Notes: generated by a model from the letters alone, not told the origin. 64,000 bases of DNA from Syngnathus acus (GCF_901709675.1 NC_051102.1:4251412-4315411), one strand, 5' to 3'; counted from the stretch's first letter, positions 49,946-61,587 are shown. Made by a program: numbers and translations.

Positions 49946-50955
49946 TTAATCCTTCCCTCCCCCCACTCACTTGTTAGGATTACAGCAGGATACCAGGACA
50001 TTTCTACGATGACCTACAGTTTATGTTCTTTGGTACTCACACAGTCGGGTCCAAAATATTCTCTGAAGTACATTTCAGTGCCCAGATGTCATGATGTGAG
50101 GACACTACACTTGCACTTTAAATATCCTTTAAATCAATGCTTGCAAAAAGTGGCTCCAGAGTTAAAAATTCCCCATCTTCCATTAATTCCTAAAGACTGC
50201 TGTCCATTGTTCTGTCACAGCATCAGCTAGCATCCACGTACATTCCCAGTCTTGTCGAGAAGAAAACATGATGCTGTCTGTTTGTACAGAGAAACACTTG
50301 CGGTGAAACACCGGACTTATTTTGAGAACAGTCAAGCAGTGGCTTTCCTCTCTAACTGACGCACAATAATCCCTTTAGTTGCTCTCTCACCCTGTTTAGC
50401 CCTTCACCGATTCAGTCAGTTGGGGCACTAGATGAAATGTCACATTCTGCCATCTAAGATGAGTGACGCTGTATTTGACAATAATTATTTCAACACTTCA
50501 ATTTAAAGTAGCAGTATACAAGTACTGCCGCTTTCCTGAAATTCTGCTGCCCTTGGATTTGTCACCCACGTGACTTAATTTGAATGTTGGGAACAGTCGC
50601 AGGAAGGTGAATGCTCTTCTTCATGGGCGTTAACTTCTCCTGGTATATTTTTTCCCTATTTGCTGTATCATTGTTTCTTGGTTCCATTTCATCATGGTCA
50701 CAAAAACGTATGGTATCCCAAAATTGATTTAAGACATGAATTTTACCATAAAAAATGGCAAGCAATATTCTCCGCAGAGATTCGGGTGCAAAGTTGGGGG
50801 AAATTATGGCTTATAAATATCTTGTTTAAAGGTTAATATTCTCATAATCTGTTTATGGCTTTGCGTACTGAAAGGGGCAAATGTAATTGGATTTGGCATA
50901 AATAGCACATCCTGTTTTCTGGAATAGGCTTTGGCGCAGACAAGACACCAGTCAT
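49946..50955. other. ankrd33b upstream region and marchf6 downstream gap
   Basis: No gene seen. The 5'UTR and promoter of ankrd33b should lie here on the minus strand. No TATA box or CpG island is obvious. Confidence 0.45.
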
Positions 50956-52507
50956 TTTAAGTAATTGTCTTTATTTTTATTGACAGTACTTGCTTTTCTC
51001 ATGAGGGTTGTATTTTATCCAGTGGAAGGAGCATACGATGATTTTTGGCAAGAAGCAGTGTACGCGCTTGATTAGTTGACAGCCAATTGTGGGGCACAAA
51101 TTTTTCCATATCGACATCCTAGTCTTGTTCTGGAAAAACAGACTAATGTTGTTTTACTGCCTTTTTTTTCTTACACGAATCTATTTGTTCATGCCACTGA
51201 AAAACTGAAAAGAAACTGTAATCAACACAATACTGTTTATTTTGTATCCACTTAGAATTCTCCTTCCGTTGCCATGACACTGCGTTATTTTTCCATACAA
51301 AAATAAATGTGTATACCTACCAAAATAAAAATTTAAGACCTAGATCAAGGCCATACTAAAAGGGCACTTATTAACATCGGCAGTACAGTTATATATTTCA
51401 GAAAAAGGAAAGCTACACATAAAAAAGAAATGCCACAAGCATGACAAAACGTAATGTTAACAAGACACAACCATCGTAAAATCCTGACTTAAAAACACAA
51501 ACGCGAACACACAATAGCAGCTGATAACCAAAACATTCAAACTGAAGTTGGGACTGACAATCTTAAATTAATGTTAAGCTCATCTATCATTGCAATACTA
51601 CATTCATGTTTAATAAAATACAACTGTGTGGCTCAGCTTGACAAGAATATATGCGAGTCAGCACTTTTTTTCCAGTGTAAATGGTACACGAGAGTGGAGT
51701 CATTCTTGCCATTGTAAGAACACCCTGAAGCTGGTTTACATGCATGTGCAAAGACTGCATATAAAATACTAAAAATTACAAATGTTGAAAATTTGGGAAC
51801 ATTAAACAAAATGATTAAACAAAATGATTAGATAAACACAAAAAAGTTATTGAGTTAAGGGGTTATATGAGCACTTCCCCAGAGAATGGATCAATGGAAA
51901 GTGATAATATTTTTTGGACAAATATTCAGTCAGAACACATGTCATAGCAGCACATTTTCTAAAGAAAGTAATTAATAAAAAATAACCAGAAGAATAAAAA
52001 AATAACCAGTGCCAAGATAAAATGAATTAAAACATCCCTAATTTAAAATGTTGCCTGTCTGTGGGCTGTCTTTTAAACTGACCTTTTTTCTGCTAATGTT
52101 TCTGTTATTGAAATTGTCTGTCTCTCCTTCCCTCCCCCACATAGTTGAAATGTCAAACAGTCTGACCAGTTTCAGAAAAAAAGGAAGCACAACTTGAGCA
52201 TTAAAAAAAGCATACAAAGCACAACTGTCTAATAGCTAAAGGGAGTTGGGATTTGTCTGATTGAGATTGAGAACTCCTTGCATGTAAACAAAGCAAAACG
52301 AAAAAACAAACTAGACAATGGGCAGTCAACAACTTTGGCACTCTTCTATGGTTATGAGTTTTTGTAGCCAAGCAACAATTTAGACCTCAATCTCACTTTT
52401 ACTTTGGCAGAAGGATTTTTGAAAGCTGCACCAAGCAGAGAGAGTTTTACCACAGTTGCTAATGTTAGTGGCAGCAGTGAGGTACTGATCCAACACAAGT
52501 GTCAGGT
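50956..52507 (-). other. marchf6: Probable marchf6 3'UTR
   Basis: AT-rich non-coding sequence follows the marchf6 stop. Minus-strand AATAAA signals are seen at 50970-50975 and near 51235-51240, so a 3'UTR of about 1.3-1.5 kb is likely. The exact end is inferred. Confidence 0.4.
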
Positions 52508-52592
52508 CTATGAAGAGTTGCTGTAAGAGGCAGATGAATTTTTTGTTCCAGATTTGCCTTCATAGTTCACCAGTCGCTGTCCGACCAGGTAC
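52508..52592 (-). CDS. marchf6: marchf6 exon 26 (last coding)
   Basis: The exon encodes [20 protein letters not shown] and ASYSNSS followed by [14 protein letters not shown] corresponds to the conserved C-terminal element shared with yeast Doa10. Acceptor TTTTTCAG. Confidence 0.93.
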
Positions 52593-55500
52593 CTGAAAAA
52601 GGGGGCGGAACCATCAATCTTAACTCATTGACTGTTTGTCGTACCATTTGTTTGGATTGATTGGTTTACTAACTTGTCGTTCTTGATGTGCTCGTACAGA
52701 TGTTTGAACTGCTGTATTTGGAAGGACAGAATCACCAACAATGACACCACCATGAGTAAAAATGGATAAATCCTCCTCTCTGCAAGTATCAGCATCTCCG
52801 GCTGCACAACTGTTTGTGGTGGAGGACAAAACAAGAAAGAGGCGAGAGGAGATCATGAGGAAAGGTGAGTATACCACAACTCAATTACCAGACTGTATAT
52901 TTTCCATCTTTGAGCCAAACGCCACAAACCTGGAGCATTACTCACCCAGCAGAGGTGTTATGCCTTTCGAGATTATGTAGGGGACACATAGAGCCAGCAT
53001 CAGAATGCAGACAACTGGGACAGCTAGTCTCCTCACAATGAAGTGAAGGTCAATGTTTCTGATACCGTTAGCATACACCTGCAACACAGTATGTGCATTT
53101 GGGTTTGATTTAGATTTAAAGAAAGCTGGATGATGTTTGGAATCAATTGTCCATGCACATTTAGTGAGATTTGAAAGGTTGACATTTGAAAGAGATGTTA
53201 TCATTTGCTTTTTAGACTGAGTTATCTGTGGCTGACCTGCTCAATCACAGTCTTGAGCCACCACTGAGGGCCCATCAGTGTGACAGCAGCAATGATTTTA
53301 GAATGGAGGACACCCAGGGCCCAATCCTGTCAAATAAAAACACAACAGCAATTCAACAGTGAGGGATGTGTGCTGGTTAGCCAGCATTGTAAAAAACTTT
53401 TTTAAGTAGTATACCCAATACAGCTAAGCCTTGATTTTACGTGCTTTGATTCTCTGAGAATTTCTGTCTAACGCGGTTTGGTTGATGGACCCCAATTTTT
53501 TTTGTCGTAAATACATTTTACTGCTAACCTTAAAACATTTGATCTTGTGCACACAACTCTATGGACCTTACAGTACCTGCCAAGGGTAGAAGAGAGGTGT
53601 CTGGTCTAGTGGGACTCTAATTGGAGCCACAATGACCTGCTCAAACAGGAGACCCAAAAGCAGAGGAATCACTCCGGCTAAGAGCGCTGCGACAACCAAC
53701 GTCTTCACAATCTGTTGTCATGAACACAATGACCCGAAGATATTAAAATATATCCAACAATTACATAGAAAAATCCAGAAGAGTTTTATATTAGCCAGAG
53801 CTTACCATGAGGGTCCACTCACGGGCTTTAAGCATGATGGCAGTCCATCCCTGCGGGATCCAGGATAGCAACAAGGTGGCACCTCGGATGGACAACCAGC
53901 AGACATAGAGGCCACCGGCTGCCGTGTACAGCTCGTGAACCATGGCACTCCCCATCCAAAACGACATGAGCCAGCGACCCACCAACACTTGAAAAGGAAG
54001 CAGATAAGAAATTCATCAACTAATATCTCCTCCCAAAAAAACAAATTTTGTATATCAAGCCTTAAACTTACCAGGTAGCGTGAGGCAGAAGAGACTAGCC
54101 AGCAGTAGTGTGACACACATGAAAACAACCAGCAGAATTATCTGACAAGCAGAAACCTCAGCGGTTAATACTGGAGACCCACTTCAACAGAATCATTTGA
54201 GATCACGAACTCCCTTATGGTGTGTCACCTTAATGAGGAAGTTGTGCGGCTGGTGGTACGGCTGGAAGCCGATTGGGCCGTCCAGCTGCAAGAAGGCCTG
54301 ATGGGCAGCATGAAGCCCCTCATTGAGGTCAGGGATTTGGTCATTGTTATCGCGGCCAGGAGGGATGTTGGGTTGATTGTCATGGTCTTCCTGATCCCCC
54401 AGCAAATAGGAGTGGAGATCCCTGGAGAATGTGCATAATCAGGTATCAGCAAACCACAGCACTTCATTTGTGAGCGAGCCATTTTGATGTCTGTTATACC
54501 GACATTCAACATTTCAAGATTAAAAGAATATATCGCTTATTTTTTTTATTTGATTATTTTGTATTTATGACCTAGCCGACTTTTTTTCTATCAAGATTCA
54601 TTGTAATTATGACTTTTGACAATATTAGCATTTGTCAGTGGTACATTCTGCTGTAGATTAAGATTGCTGATGAGAATGTATGTGCCTGCAACCTACAGTA
54701 CGTAGCCAACGGTGAATGTCCAGGCATGGACAAGTCCTTTGAGCCACTGGCGAGTGTGACCCTGCTCCAGCAATGCGGGAAGGACAACTTGGAGCAACAG
54801 CAGCTCTAATGAGAGCTCACTCACAGGAGCATCACTGCAAAAGCAACAGTCAATTCACAGGTAAAAAATACTATTTTTAAAACAATGTATGTCAAGATAC
54901 GTCTTATTTCTTAATGAATGCACAAAACCTTAAGTTAGTTCTGTGTACCTGTAAAGCATAACATTGTAGGGCAGGATGGTGGGGAAGAAGAACTGAATCA
55001 TCTTAATAGGAAGCCAAAGCATCAGAAGAACTATGGAACCAAACACCACCTAGAAATCACACAGTACAAAAATGACTTGACACTTGTTACTAGATTTCAA
55101 GGAATCATTGATTTGAAAGAGAGAGTTGACAAACCACAGAGAGTAAGAATCTTCTAAGGTGTCTGTAAATGGGAAGGTGGATCATTTCTTGAACTGGGTT
55201 GAAGTCTGGATCATTCAGGTTCCTCAAGAACCAAAGCACACCAGGTCGTAGAACCTCCAAACAGGAACGGGATATGAATGTTGATAACTCTTAAAGAACA
55301 TCAGCGTGAGTAGTACAAATTGTCCACATACTTCCCTGAGCAGCAAGATGAAAGAAGCAAAGTAGAAAACATAGACCATGCCGACTAGCCAGTGGAGAAA
55401 CATGGTTGTGCCGGGGGCTGAGTCGAAACTCTGCTCCCTGTCTTTGAAGGTTGCATCAAACATCTCCTGCAATGAGCAAAGATCATTTAAAAAAAATGAA

Positions 55501-58500
55501 AAAATCATTGCTGGTGGATGCTGTATGTTAAGTCGTAACACTGAGCCTCCACTTGTCTAACTACTAGATTCTGCTTTAGGAGCAAGATAAAAAAGTGGCA
55601 TTAAATATGGGAACATCTCCGACTGACAGCAAATAAATCTGCAGCTGCGGTATGAATTAATGAGCTGAGTAAACATTTAAATGCAGCAGCTCTCAAATGG
55701 AAATAATCTCAAATGAAAAATAATCAAGGACTTGTGCATGCCTCACTGTATTGTCGGTATACTGTAAGTCTTACCAGCGAACAAAGGTCTAGCCACCAGC
55801 CACAAATGAGTGGGAACAAGCCTATTTCCATGACAACCAGCAAAGATACCTAGAAAATGGAGATGAGCTGGGTAACAAAGTCAAGTAATATCATCAAAGT
55901 ACTGTAGATTAGTCTGCATATTAAAGCTTCTGCAGTTTACCTTGACAACAACGTAGCAGAGTCCCAGAAGACGCTTGGAACGTTGAAGTTTCACTAATGA
56001 AGTCAGCGCCTGAAAGGGCCAAGTTAAGGACGGATAAAAAATAAAAAAATGACACAAACAGTCTAAACTAAACTCCTGTATGCAAAATGTTCACTGATAA
56101 AATATGATGGTAGATAACTGTAGTAAAGGATACATGGAAGATGACAAGCGCTCCAGCCAGGAGGATATAACCCACTACGGTGGTGAGGAGACCTTCAAAG
56201 TGTGAAGCTAGAATCTGCCACCAGAAAATTCATATAAATAAATCCATACAAAATACAATTAGTGGATGCCATTACTAACAAACAGATGGTGGTTGTGCAC
56301 TTGCCTGTTTCTCGAAGCCAAGTCCTACCACTGAGAAATGGCCAATGTGATAAGGGAAAAATGCTACGAATATAGAAATCTTATGTTAGGACTAATTGTA
56401 CATAATTGTCCTCACATAGAGGAAAAAAAAAAAAAAAAAGCAATCACAGTTCAAATGCGTTTCTATTTTTTGGTTCATTTGTAATAGGAAATTGTAATAG
56501 GTAGCAAAAAAAAAAAAAAACTCAAGCCTTTAATGTTACTGTGATTCACAGCATTGTTCCAAAAGCTGAGCTGACAGCATTACAAGCCAGTAAAGTTTTA
56601 TACAAGTATCCTCAACTGAACCATAACACTTACCGTATTTAATTTCCCTCATAGTAATAAAAAGTAGCTATCTCCCTATTTACAGTTTCTCGACAAGGGG
56701 AAAAAAAGAGGGGCCATTAGGGGACATCTAAAGCTGTACTAGTCATGGCCAGCCTGCCAATATTTGGACATGATGACATCACTGAACAACAAAAACAATA
56801 AACTTGAGGCAACATTGCAGGTCACTTACCAAAGAGCAGTATGAAGAGAGCGTTGAGCGATACAACCCAGAAGACATGTTCCTTGAATAGACATCCAACA
56901 AAGGTCACTTCAAATAATTTTTTGCCAAAGATATGATTATAATAGAGATCATTAAGCCCTATTGCGACAAATTCTGTTGCAGCGATGTTGTAAACTGTGG
57001 TGTAAAAGTATTTAGTGACGCTTAATGGTAATGTCTTTATCAGCCTAAAACGATTGTGTAGGCGTTGGCACCCACAATATGCCTTCAATACAATGCGACA
57101 AGTCTCTTCCTATTTTTTAGCGTCATATAATCAATAACTATATAAGTGCTTTGTATCATATTTCCAAATTCTACACAAGCACATATTATAAACATGTTCA
57201 CTTATCTGTCAATGTGACCCAAAGTGTGCAATCTTACCAAGAATACAAGGGAGCCATCCAGGCCAAGCATCTGAAGAGTAGCAAAAAAAAAGATTACTAC
57301 TTCATAGCTTCTGAAATTTGTTAAAAATGGTCACTTAATTTCTTTGGTGCCACATGCCAAAAACACCACAGGACTTAGTAGAAAAAAGATTCGCACCCTT
57401 TCCCATGTCAGCTCCTCTGCTGCGCGGTCCCACACCAGTGGATTCCAGTTTAAGTCTTCTGCGGGAGGGAACAATAACATCTCAAACAGTGGAAAGAAAA
57501 CACTCGCACGTTAACAGCCAAATAAATAAAAGCTTGACATACTATGTCTGAATAAAATTAAATGCAGGCGATAAATAAAAGGTGAAGTTTACAGTGATAG
57601 GATGTTACTGGCTTCTTCTTCAATCATACACTGCAGAGGTTTTCTGGCTAAGATCAATTTGTTGTAACTTAAAAATGTATAGAGACTTTTAGAGACATGT
57701 GAGGTACGTGCAATGTTCCCTCTAATTTTCCATGCATTTGAGAATTCACACAAATTTCTTGAGCATTCCTTAGACCATGGTGAACAACGTCAGATGTGCA
57801 CAAACCAGTACCACACTTGTCCAAACCTTTTGTAACAGGTATGTTACAAAAAAAAAAAATCAAAGCACCTTTATAATCAAAATAGAACATAGCATTGAAT
57901 AGACGACTAAATTCCGCCCGAGTGCGTTACTTTTATTATAAGCATAGTAATTAATCAAGTCCCAATACACTGCTTAAATATGATCCCTAATTGTCCCCTC
58001 ATAAAGAATAGAAAACAGGTAATTTAGTGAAACATAAAGTTTTAGTTATTTGACCTCGAGAGAAAAAGCCTCGTAAAAGGCTCGTGAACAATGCCCATGT
58101 TTGGACTTCTGAAACAGAGCAAACGCTTGTCGCCCGCCGCTCGTCACTGGCTTAAAAAAAAAAATTAGACTACTACGTTTGCACCCTCGGACGCAATGCT
58201 GTAACTGTAAAAGAACTAGGAATGGTTTAGTATCCTGTTAATAATAATAATGTGAATAAGTATGTGTGTCATCTACAAAATTACCTAACATGCCTCCACG
58301 CAGATTTAAGCGGCCCGCTGCGCCGGTCGCAAAAATAGAGCCCTTTAAGTCATAACCTGTTTCTTTTTAATTAATCTTGACCTCCATTATTGGCATTGGC
58401 AGCATCCTCTTCTCTGTCTTCCTCATCTTCCTCTTCATCATCATCGTCATCTTCATCGTCGTCATCATCATCGTCCTCATCATTAAGTGCCGCCAGATCC

Positions 58501-60780
58501 TCGTGCGGGTTAGCAGGGAATGGACCATGTGGACCGTCAGGGTTCATAGCTCCCTCGATGTTGACAGCAGCAGCTATATCATCAGGATGCTGCAAATGAA
58601 TTAGATTAGAATTAAATGAATTAGGATGAGCATTAACATACTACACAGCCTACACAATTCTATATCGCGGTTATTTTGGAATGTCCCTCAAGATAAATTG
58701 GGTGCCATGTTTAATTTAAAAGTTGATAATAGTCTGAGTTAAATTTACCTCATTAGCTGGTACTGGGCCATTTGGGTGGTTAGGAACCAAAGGTGGTGGA
58801 TTCTGGTCCAACCACTGAGGGGCACCACCATGGACAATTTGTTCTCGGAGCCACACCAGGCTGATAAAGGCGCATAGAGTGCAAGTGACCACAAAACAAC
58901 CCTGTAGGCAATCTGCAAGCAGGTTTTGCCTGTGAAAAGAAGGAACCTGCGTTACAGAAATTTAAAGTAAAGCTTGCTATGGATAGATGAATGAAAATCA
59001 CATGCCATGTTCAAATCCAATTGCTGATGAAGGAATCTGAACTTACGTTGAGAGCATATCTAGTGGCAGGGTAAGAAGAGAGCTCACAGAGCCAGCAAAC
59101 AAACACTTGTAAATACGACCTGTTGCGAAACAAAACATTTCAAGAACCCCAAATATGAAGCATTTTTAGTGTTTATTTTCAAACTAAAACTTTTTCCTGC
59201 AATGACTTACATGCTGTGAGAGGGACAACGCCAAGCCAGGCGAATGCCACAAGTGTGTAGTGAAACCAGTATCTGATGGCGGTTCCAATGCTGGTGAGCA
59301 ACCCTGCAAATATGTCTTCGACAGGCAGGCGAGAAGGCATGTCTGGAGAGTAGACTGAAGAAAATAGGAAAAGTTTGAAGAAGGTAGACCATCTGAACAT
59401 GATCTAATTACGTATAAGTTACTGGTGCATACAGTTATATTATTAAATGAGTGAAATTACTTTATATTACTTACTTGGAGTAAATGCAAACCTATGTTTG
59501 CATAATTCACAGTATTCCTTCCTGCTGTGTTTCAGCCACTGCAGCAAGCTAGAAGAAAGCCACAAATGTTAAATATATTGTAACCCGCCCCATTGATTGC
59601 GCATCGATATAAATCAGTTTTACTCTATCATTGTAAAGAAAATAAAAAAAGATTTATAAATAAACAATGACAGTTCACATTACTTTGTGATATGATGCTT
59701 TACACCAGGACTGCACAATTACATCCGTTTTATCAGTAACACTGCATTCGAACACACTGTAAATCTCCCAGAACTTCATTAATATGACTCATGAACCTTT
59801 CTTCAATCTCACACTTAAAGTTTTATGAGGAGATAGAAAACACTTGAGGCATACCATTCCTGATGGATAAACTTGATGCTGCCAGTGCAGACACAGGGAT
59901 GATAGAGTGGTTTGTCATGAGTTCCCTCTGACCGACATACTCGACATATATCTGCTTTTTACAACACACACATGACAAAAGCACTGCATTCATTCAGTAT
60001 GCATTTGACAGAAGAGCTGTTGATAGTGGACCAGAGCATTTTACTACGTGACATGTACACACAGGGTGACTAATAAATGCAATTTAAACCAACGGGAACA
60101 TTAAAAAGATTTGCATAGCGTGATGGGATTTAAGATAAAGGTTATGTGCAAAACGCACTTACTGCTTACTGACAAAATATTCTGAGGATGTTTTTCACTT
60201 TTAACAGTAATAACAATGTATCAACTTTGTTGTTTCACTGAAAATGCTTGTCAACCTCCCAGTAACAGTTATTTAAGCAATGTTTTGTCGTCTTAAGTGA
60301 CTATAACTCCAAATAATCATAGATATAATTTACAATAAATCTTAATGCAGCCTAAGCAACATCTCATGTTACCTTTTTTATGGTCGTAACGTTATATGAA
60401 GAAGGCATTGTCTTAAATAATCAATGTACATAGAAAGCTAGCGCTGTGTTTTAATGTCATTTTGCTGTCATTATTTTGTTCGTTACATATAGCAGATCCT
60501 GCAGAGTTGACTCAATATTCTAATTTAACTAGCGGGCAACCAGCAGTCGGGGCAAGCTAATGCTATTTAGCTGGCTAACGCTAACTGGTAATATTTACTT
60601 TTTGGGGGAAAAAAAAAAGTTGGGGGCAGGAGGTTGAATCAGCTAGTGACATTGTGTTAGTATAAACTTAAGGGGTTATCAGAATATCAACAATGTTATT
60701 GGTTTAGTTATTTAACTTATCGCAGCGCTTGGGGCTTTTTTTTTTTTTTTTTTACAGCTACCTTCCTCGGCGGTGTCCAT
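52508..60780 (-). CDS. marchf6: E3 ubiquitin ligase MARCHF6 (TEB4/Doa10 type), 26 coding exons
   Basis: An ER-membrane RING-CH ubiquitin ligase. The family removes misfolded and regulated proteins, such as sterol-pathway enzymes, by ER-associated degradation. Joined minus-strand exons encode 914 residues (human 910): 60780-60762, 59951-59855, 59548-59475, 59354-59211, 59119-59047, 58929-58749, 58589-58382, 57458-57397, 57270-57238, 56881-56830, 56363-56305, 56214-56134, 56009-55941, 55849-55775, 55466-55332, 55254-55135, 55049-54949, 54834-54697, 54421-54229, 54141-54072, 53987-53806, 53711-53577, 53326-53237, 53078-52946, 52809-52674, 52592-52508. Phases agree throughout. The RING-CH finger (CRVC...CVC...H..C...CELC) is at residues about 9-58. 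An acidic loop and many membrane segments follow, ending with [14 protein letters not shown]. One intron begins with GC instead of GT. The start lies in MDTAEED, with A at -3 and G at +4. No other gene is seen in its introns. Confidence 0.97.
52674..52809 (-). CDS. marchf6: marchf6 exon 25
   Basis: The exon encodes [20 protein letters not shown] and [18 protein letters not shown], the last membrane segment. Acceptor CAAACAG, donor GTTAGT, phase 2 out. Confidence 0.94.
52946..53078 (-). CDS. marchf6: marchf6 exon 24
   Basis: The exon encodes [20 protein letters not shown] and [20 protein letters not shown]. Acceptor TGTTGCAG, donor GTGAGT, phase 1 out. Confidence 0.95.
53237..53326 (-). CDS. 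marchf6: marchf6 exon 23
   Basis: The exon encodes [20 protein letters not shown] and [10 protein letters not shown]. Acceptor TTGACAG, donor GTCAGC. Confidence 0.95.
53577..53711 (-). CDS. marchf6: marchf6 exon 22
   Basis: The exon encodes [40 protein letters not shown] and FYPWQ. Acceptor ACAACAG, donor GTACTG. Confidence 0.94.
53806..53987 (-). CDS. marchf6: marchf6 exon 21
   Basis: The exon encodes [40 protein letters not shown] and [19 protein letters not shown]. Acceptor TTTTCAAG, donor GTAAGC. Confidence 0.94.
54072..54141 (-). CDS. marchf6: marchf6 exon 20
   Basis: The exon encodes [20 protein letters not shown] and TLP, a membrane segment. Acceptor TTGTCAG, donor GTAAGT, phase 1 out. 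Confidence 0.93.
54229..54421 (-). CDS. marchf6: marchf6 exon 19
   Basis: The exon encodes [40 protein letters not shown] and [10 protein letters not shown]. Acceptor TCTCCAG, donor GTGACA. Confidence 0.93.
54697..54834 (-). CDS. marchf6: marchf6 exon 18
   Basis: The exon encodes [40 protein letters not shown] and TVGYV. Acceptor TTTGCAG, donor GTAGGT, phase 2 out. Confidence 0.93.
54949..55049 (-). CDS. marchf6: marchf6 exon 17
   Basis: The exon encodes [20 protein letters not shown] and [13 protein letters not shown]. Acceptor TTTCTAG, donor GTACAC, phase 2 out. Confidence 0.94.
55135..55254 (-). CDS. marchf6: marchf6 exon 16
   Basis: The exon encodes [20 protein letters not shown] and [20 protein letters not shown]. 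Acceptor TTTGGAG, donor GTTTGT. Confidence 0.94.
55332..55466 (-). CDS. marchf6: marchf6 exon 15
   Basis: The exon encodes [20 protein letters not shown] and [20 protein letters not shown], the conserved TEB4 (Doa10) core. Acceptor ATTGCAG, donor GTATGT. Confidence 0.96.
55775..55849 (-). CDS. marchf6: marchf6 exon 14
   Basis: The exon encodes [20 protein letters not shown] and DLCSL, part of the conserved TEB4/Doa10 core. Acceptor TTTCTAG, donor GTAAGA. Confidence 0.95.
55941..56009 (-). CDS. marchf6: marchf6 exon 13
   Basis: The exon encodes [20 protein letters not shown] and VVK. Acceptor CTTTCAG, donor GTAAAC. Confidence 0.94.
56134..56214 (-). CDS. marchf6: marchf6 exon 12
   Basis: The exon encodes [20 protein letters not shown] and GALVIFH, a membrane segment. 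Acceptor TTGGCAG, donor GTATCC. Confidence 0.94.
56305..56363 (-). CDS. marchf6: marchf6 exon 11 (GC donor)
   Basis: The exon encodes [20 protein letters not shown]. The acceptor is TTCGTAG. The donor is CAG|GCAAGT, a GC-AG intron; no GT alternative keeps the frame. Confidence 0.92.
56830..56881 (-). CDS. marchf6: marchf6 exon 10
   Basis: The exon encodes [17 protein letters not shown], a membrane segment. The acceptor is ATTCAAG (less common AAG), the donor GTAAGT, phase 1 out. Confidence 0.93.
57238..57270 (-). CDS. marchf6: marchf6 exon 9 (33-bp microexon)
   Basis: Eleven codons, [11 protein letters not shown], identical to human. Acceptor CTCTTCAG, donor GTAAGA, phase 0 at both ends. 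Confidence 0.94.
57397..57458 (-). CDS. marchf6: marchf6 exon 8
   Basis: The exon encodes [20 protein letters not shown] and R, matching human [20 protein letters not shown]. Acceptor CCCGCAG, donor GTGCGA. Confidence 0.93.
58382..58589 (-). CDS. marchf6: marchf6 exon 7 (acidic loop)
   Basis: The exon encodes [20 protein letters not shown] and a run of about 25 acidic residues (from 58432 to 58475 nearly all Asp and Glu), then ANANNG. The donor GTCAAG is weak; it is placed by frame agreement with the next exon (EDLNWNP). Without splicing here, the frame meets TAA three codons later. Confidence 0.85.
58749..58929 (-). CDS. marchf6: marchf6 exon 6
   Basis: The exon encodes [40 protein letters not shown] and a Pro/Asn-rich loop ending PVPANE. 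Acceptor TTCACAG, donor GTAAAT, phase 0 out. Confidence 0.94.
59047..59119 (-). CDS. marchf6: marchf6 exon 5
   Basis: The exon encodes [20 protein letters not shown] and MLS. Acceptor GCAACAG, donor GTAAGT, phase 2 out. Confidence 0.94.
59211..59354 (-). CDS. marchf6: marchf6 exon 4 (first membrane segments)
   Basis: The exon encodes [20 protein letters not shown] and [20 protein letters not shown]. Acceptor TTCAG, donor GTAAGT, phase 1 in and out. Confidence 0.95.
59475..59548 (-). CDS. marchf6: marchf6 exon 3 (RING-CH)
   Basis: The exon encodes [20 protein letters not shown], which completes the zinc-binding cysteines, and AFTP. Acceptor TTCTAG, donor GTAAGT, phase 1 out. Confidence 0.95.
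59855..59951 (-). CDS. marchf6: marchf6 exon 2 (RING-CH)
   Basis: The exon encodes [20 protein letters not shown] and [12 protein letters not shown]. These include the first four cysteines and the histidine of the RING-CH finger. Acceptor AAAGCAG, donor GTATGC. Confidence 0.95.
60762..60780 (-). CDS. marchf6: marchf6 exon 1 (start codon)
   Basis: Nineteen coding bases, ATG GAC ACC GCC GAG GAA G, encode MDTAEE plus the first base of D, as in human. The donor is GTAGCT and the start context is AAGATGG. Confidence 0.9.
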
Positions 60781-61365
60781 CTTGACCACTTGTTCCACAG
60801 CTTCAGTCTGTCTCTCAGCGACTTACTATTTAACGGCTATCATTTGACACTAGTTGGTGCGCATTTTGTCTCGGGGTGACGCAAGCTTTAGATCTGACAT
60901 CAGACAGCATTTTTACTTCATCAACCAGTGGCGAGGATGCACTTCATGCAACTTGACTATGCCGCTTTGTAGACACTAGATGGCACCACAGTGCTGTTTG
61001 CCAGGCGATAGTCAGCTTCAAGTCCTCAAGAACAAGACGAGTTAATACCAATCAGCCTTCCTTTGACTTATAAACTCTTTGTCTTCTCGAATAGGACAAT
61101 TCAGGGCACTCTTTTTTTTTTCCTACACAATCATGTATGTTAAGGTAATTGAAGACACGACTAGATGGAAAAATGGATTTATCATGAATTTCTAGCACCC
61201 GTGCAGCAGCATGTTAAGTCTAAAGTTGAAAGTTGGACACTTTTTTCATTTCCAGATACATTACTTCAACTCCAGTGAAGAGTCTTATTAGAATAATGAC
61301 TGATCTCAATAAAACAGCATACGGCAATAATTTAATGGTGGTTGGCCAGCTCACAGCATCTTTCT
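60781..61365. other. marchf6 5'UTR and promoter region; atpsckmt 3'UTR
   Basis: No coding sequence is supported. The marchf6 transcription start must lie just above 60780 on the minus strand. The segment 60838-60990 is somewhat richer in CG than its surroundings, but no TATA box is seen. The 61000-61365 part probably holds the short 3'UTR of atpsckmt. Confidence 0.45.
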
Positions 61366-61587
61366 TTACGTATGTGATTCAGCAATGTCCCAGTTGTCTG
61401 ATGCAGTCTTCTTTGTCACGCGATGGTGTGGGAGTGATTGAAATGATTTGGCGTTGTACACCCACACTGTGTCAACACCCTCTCCCGCGCTGTGTTCTGG
61501 AACCCAATTGGGAAAGGGGAATCGGCAGGCGACCACCTTAGCAGAGCTTGGTAACTCGCTTTGCAGCTTCAGCTCCAATTTGTCCAT
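61366..61587 (-). CDS. atpsckmt: atpsckmt exon 4 (last coding)
   Basis: The exon encodes [40 protein letters not shown] and a divergent tail ending NWDIAESHT followed by a stop. Acceptor TTTGCAG. Confidence 0.94.
   Translation of the reverse strand: MDKLELKLQSELPSSAKVVACRFPFPNWVPEHSAGEGVDTVWVYNAKSFQSLPHHRVTKKTASDNWDIAESHT

Noticed and set aside
58377-58604. Plus-strand poly-Ser and poly-Ile/Val frames
   Set aside because: They are the complement of the marchf6 acidic tract.
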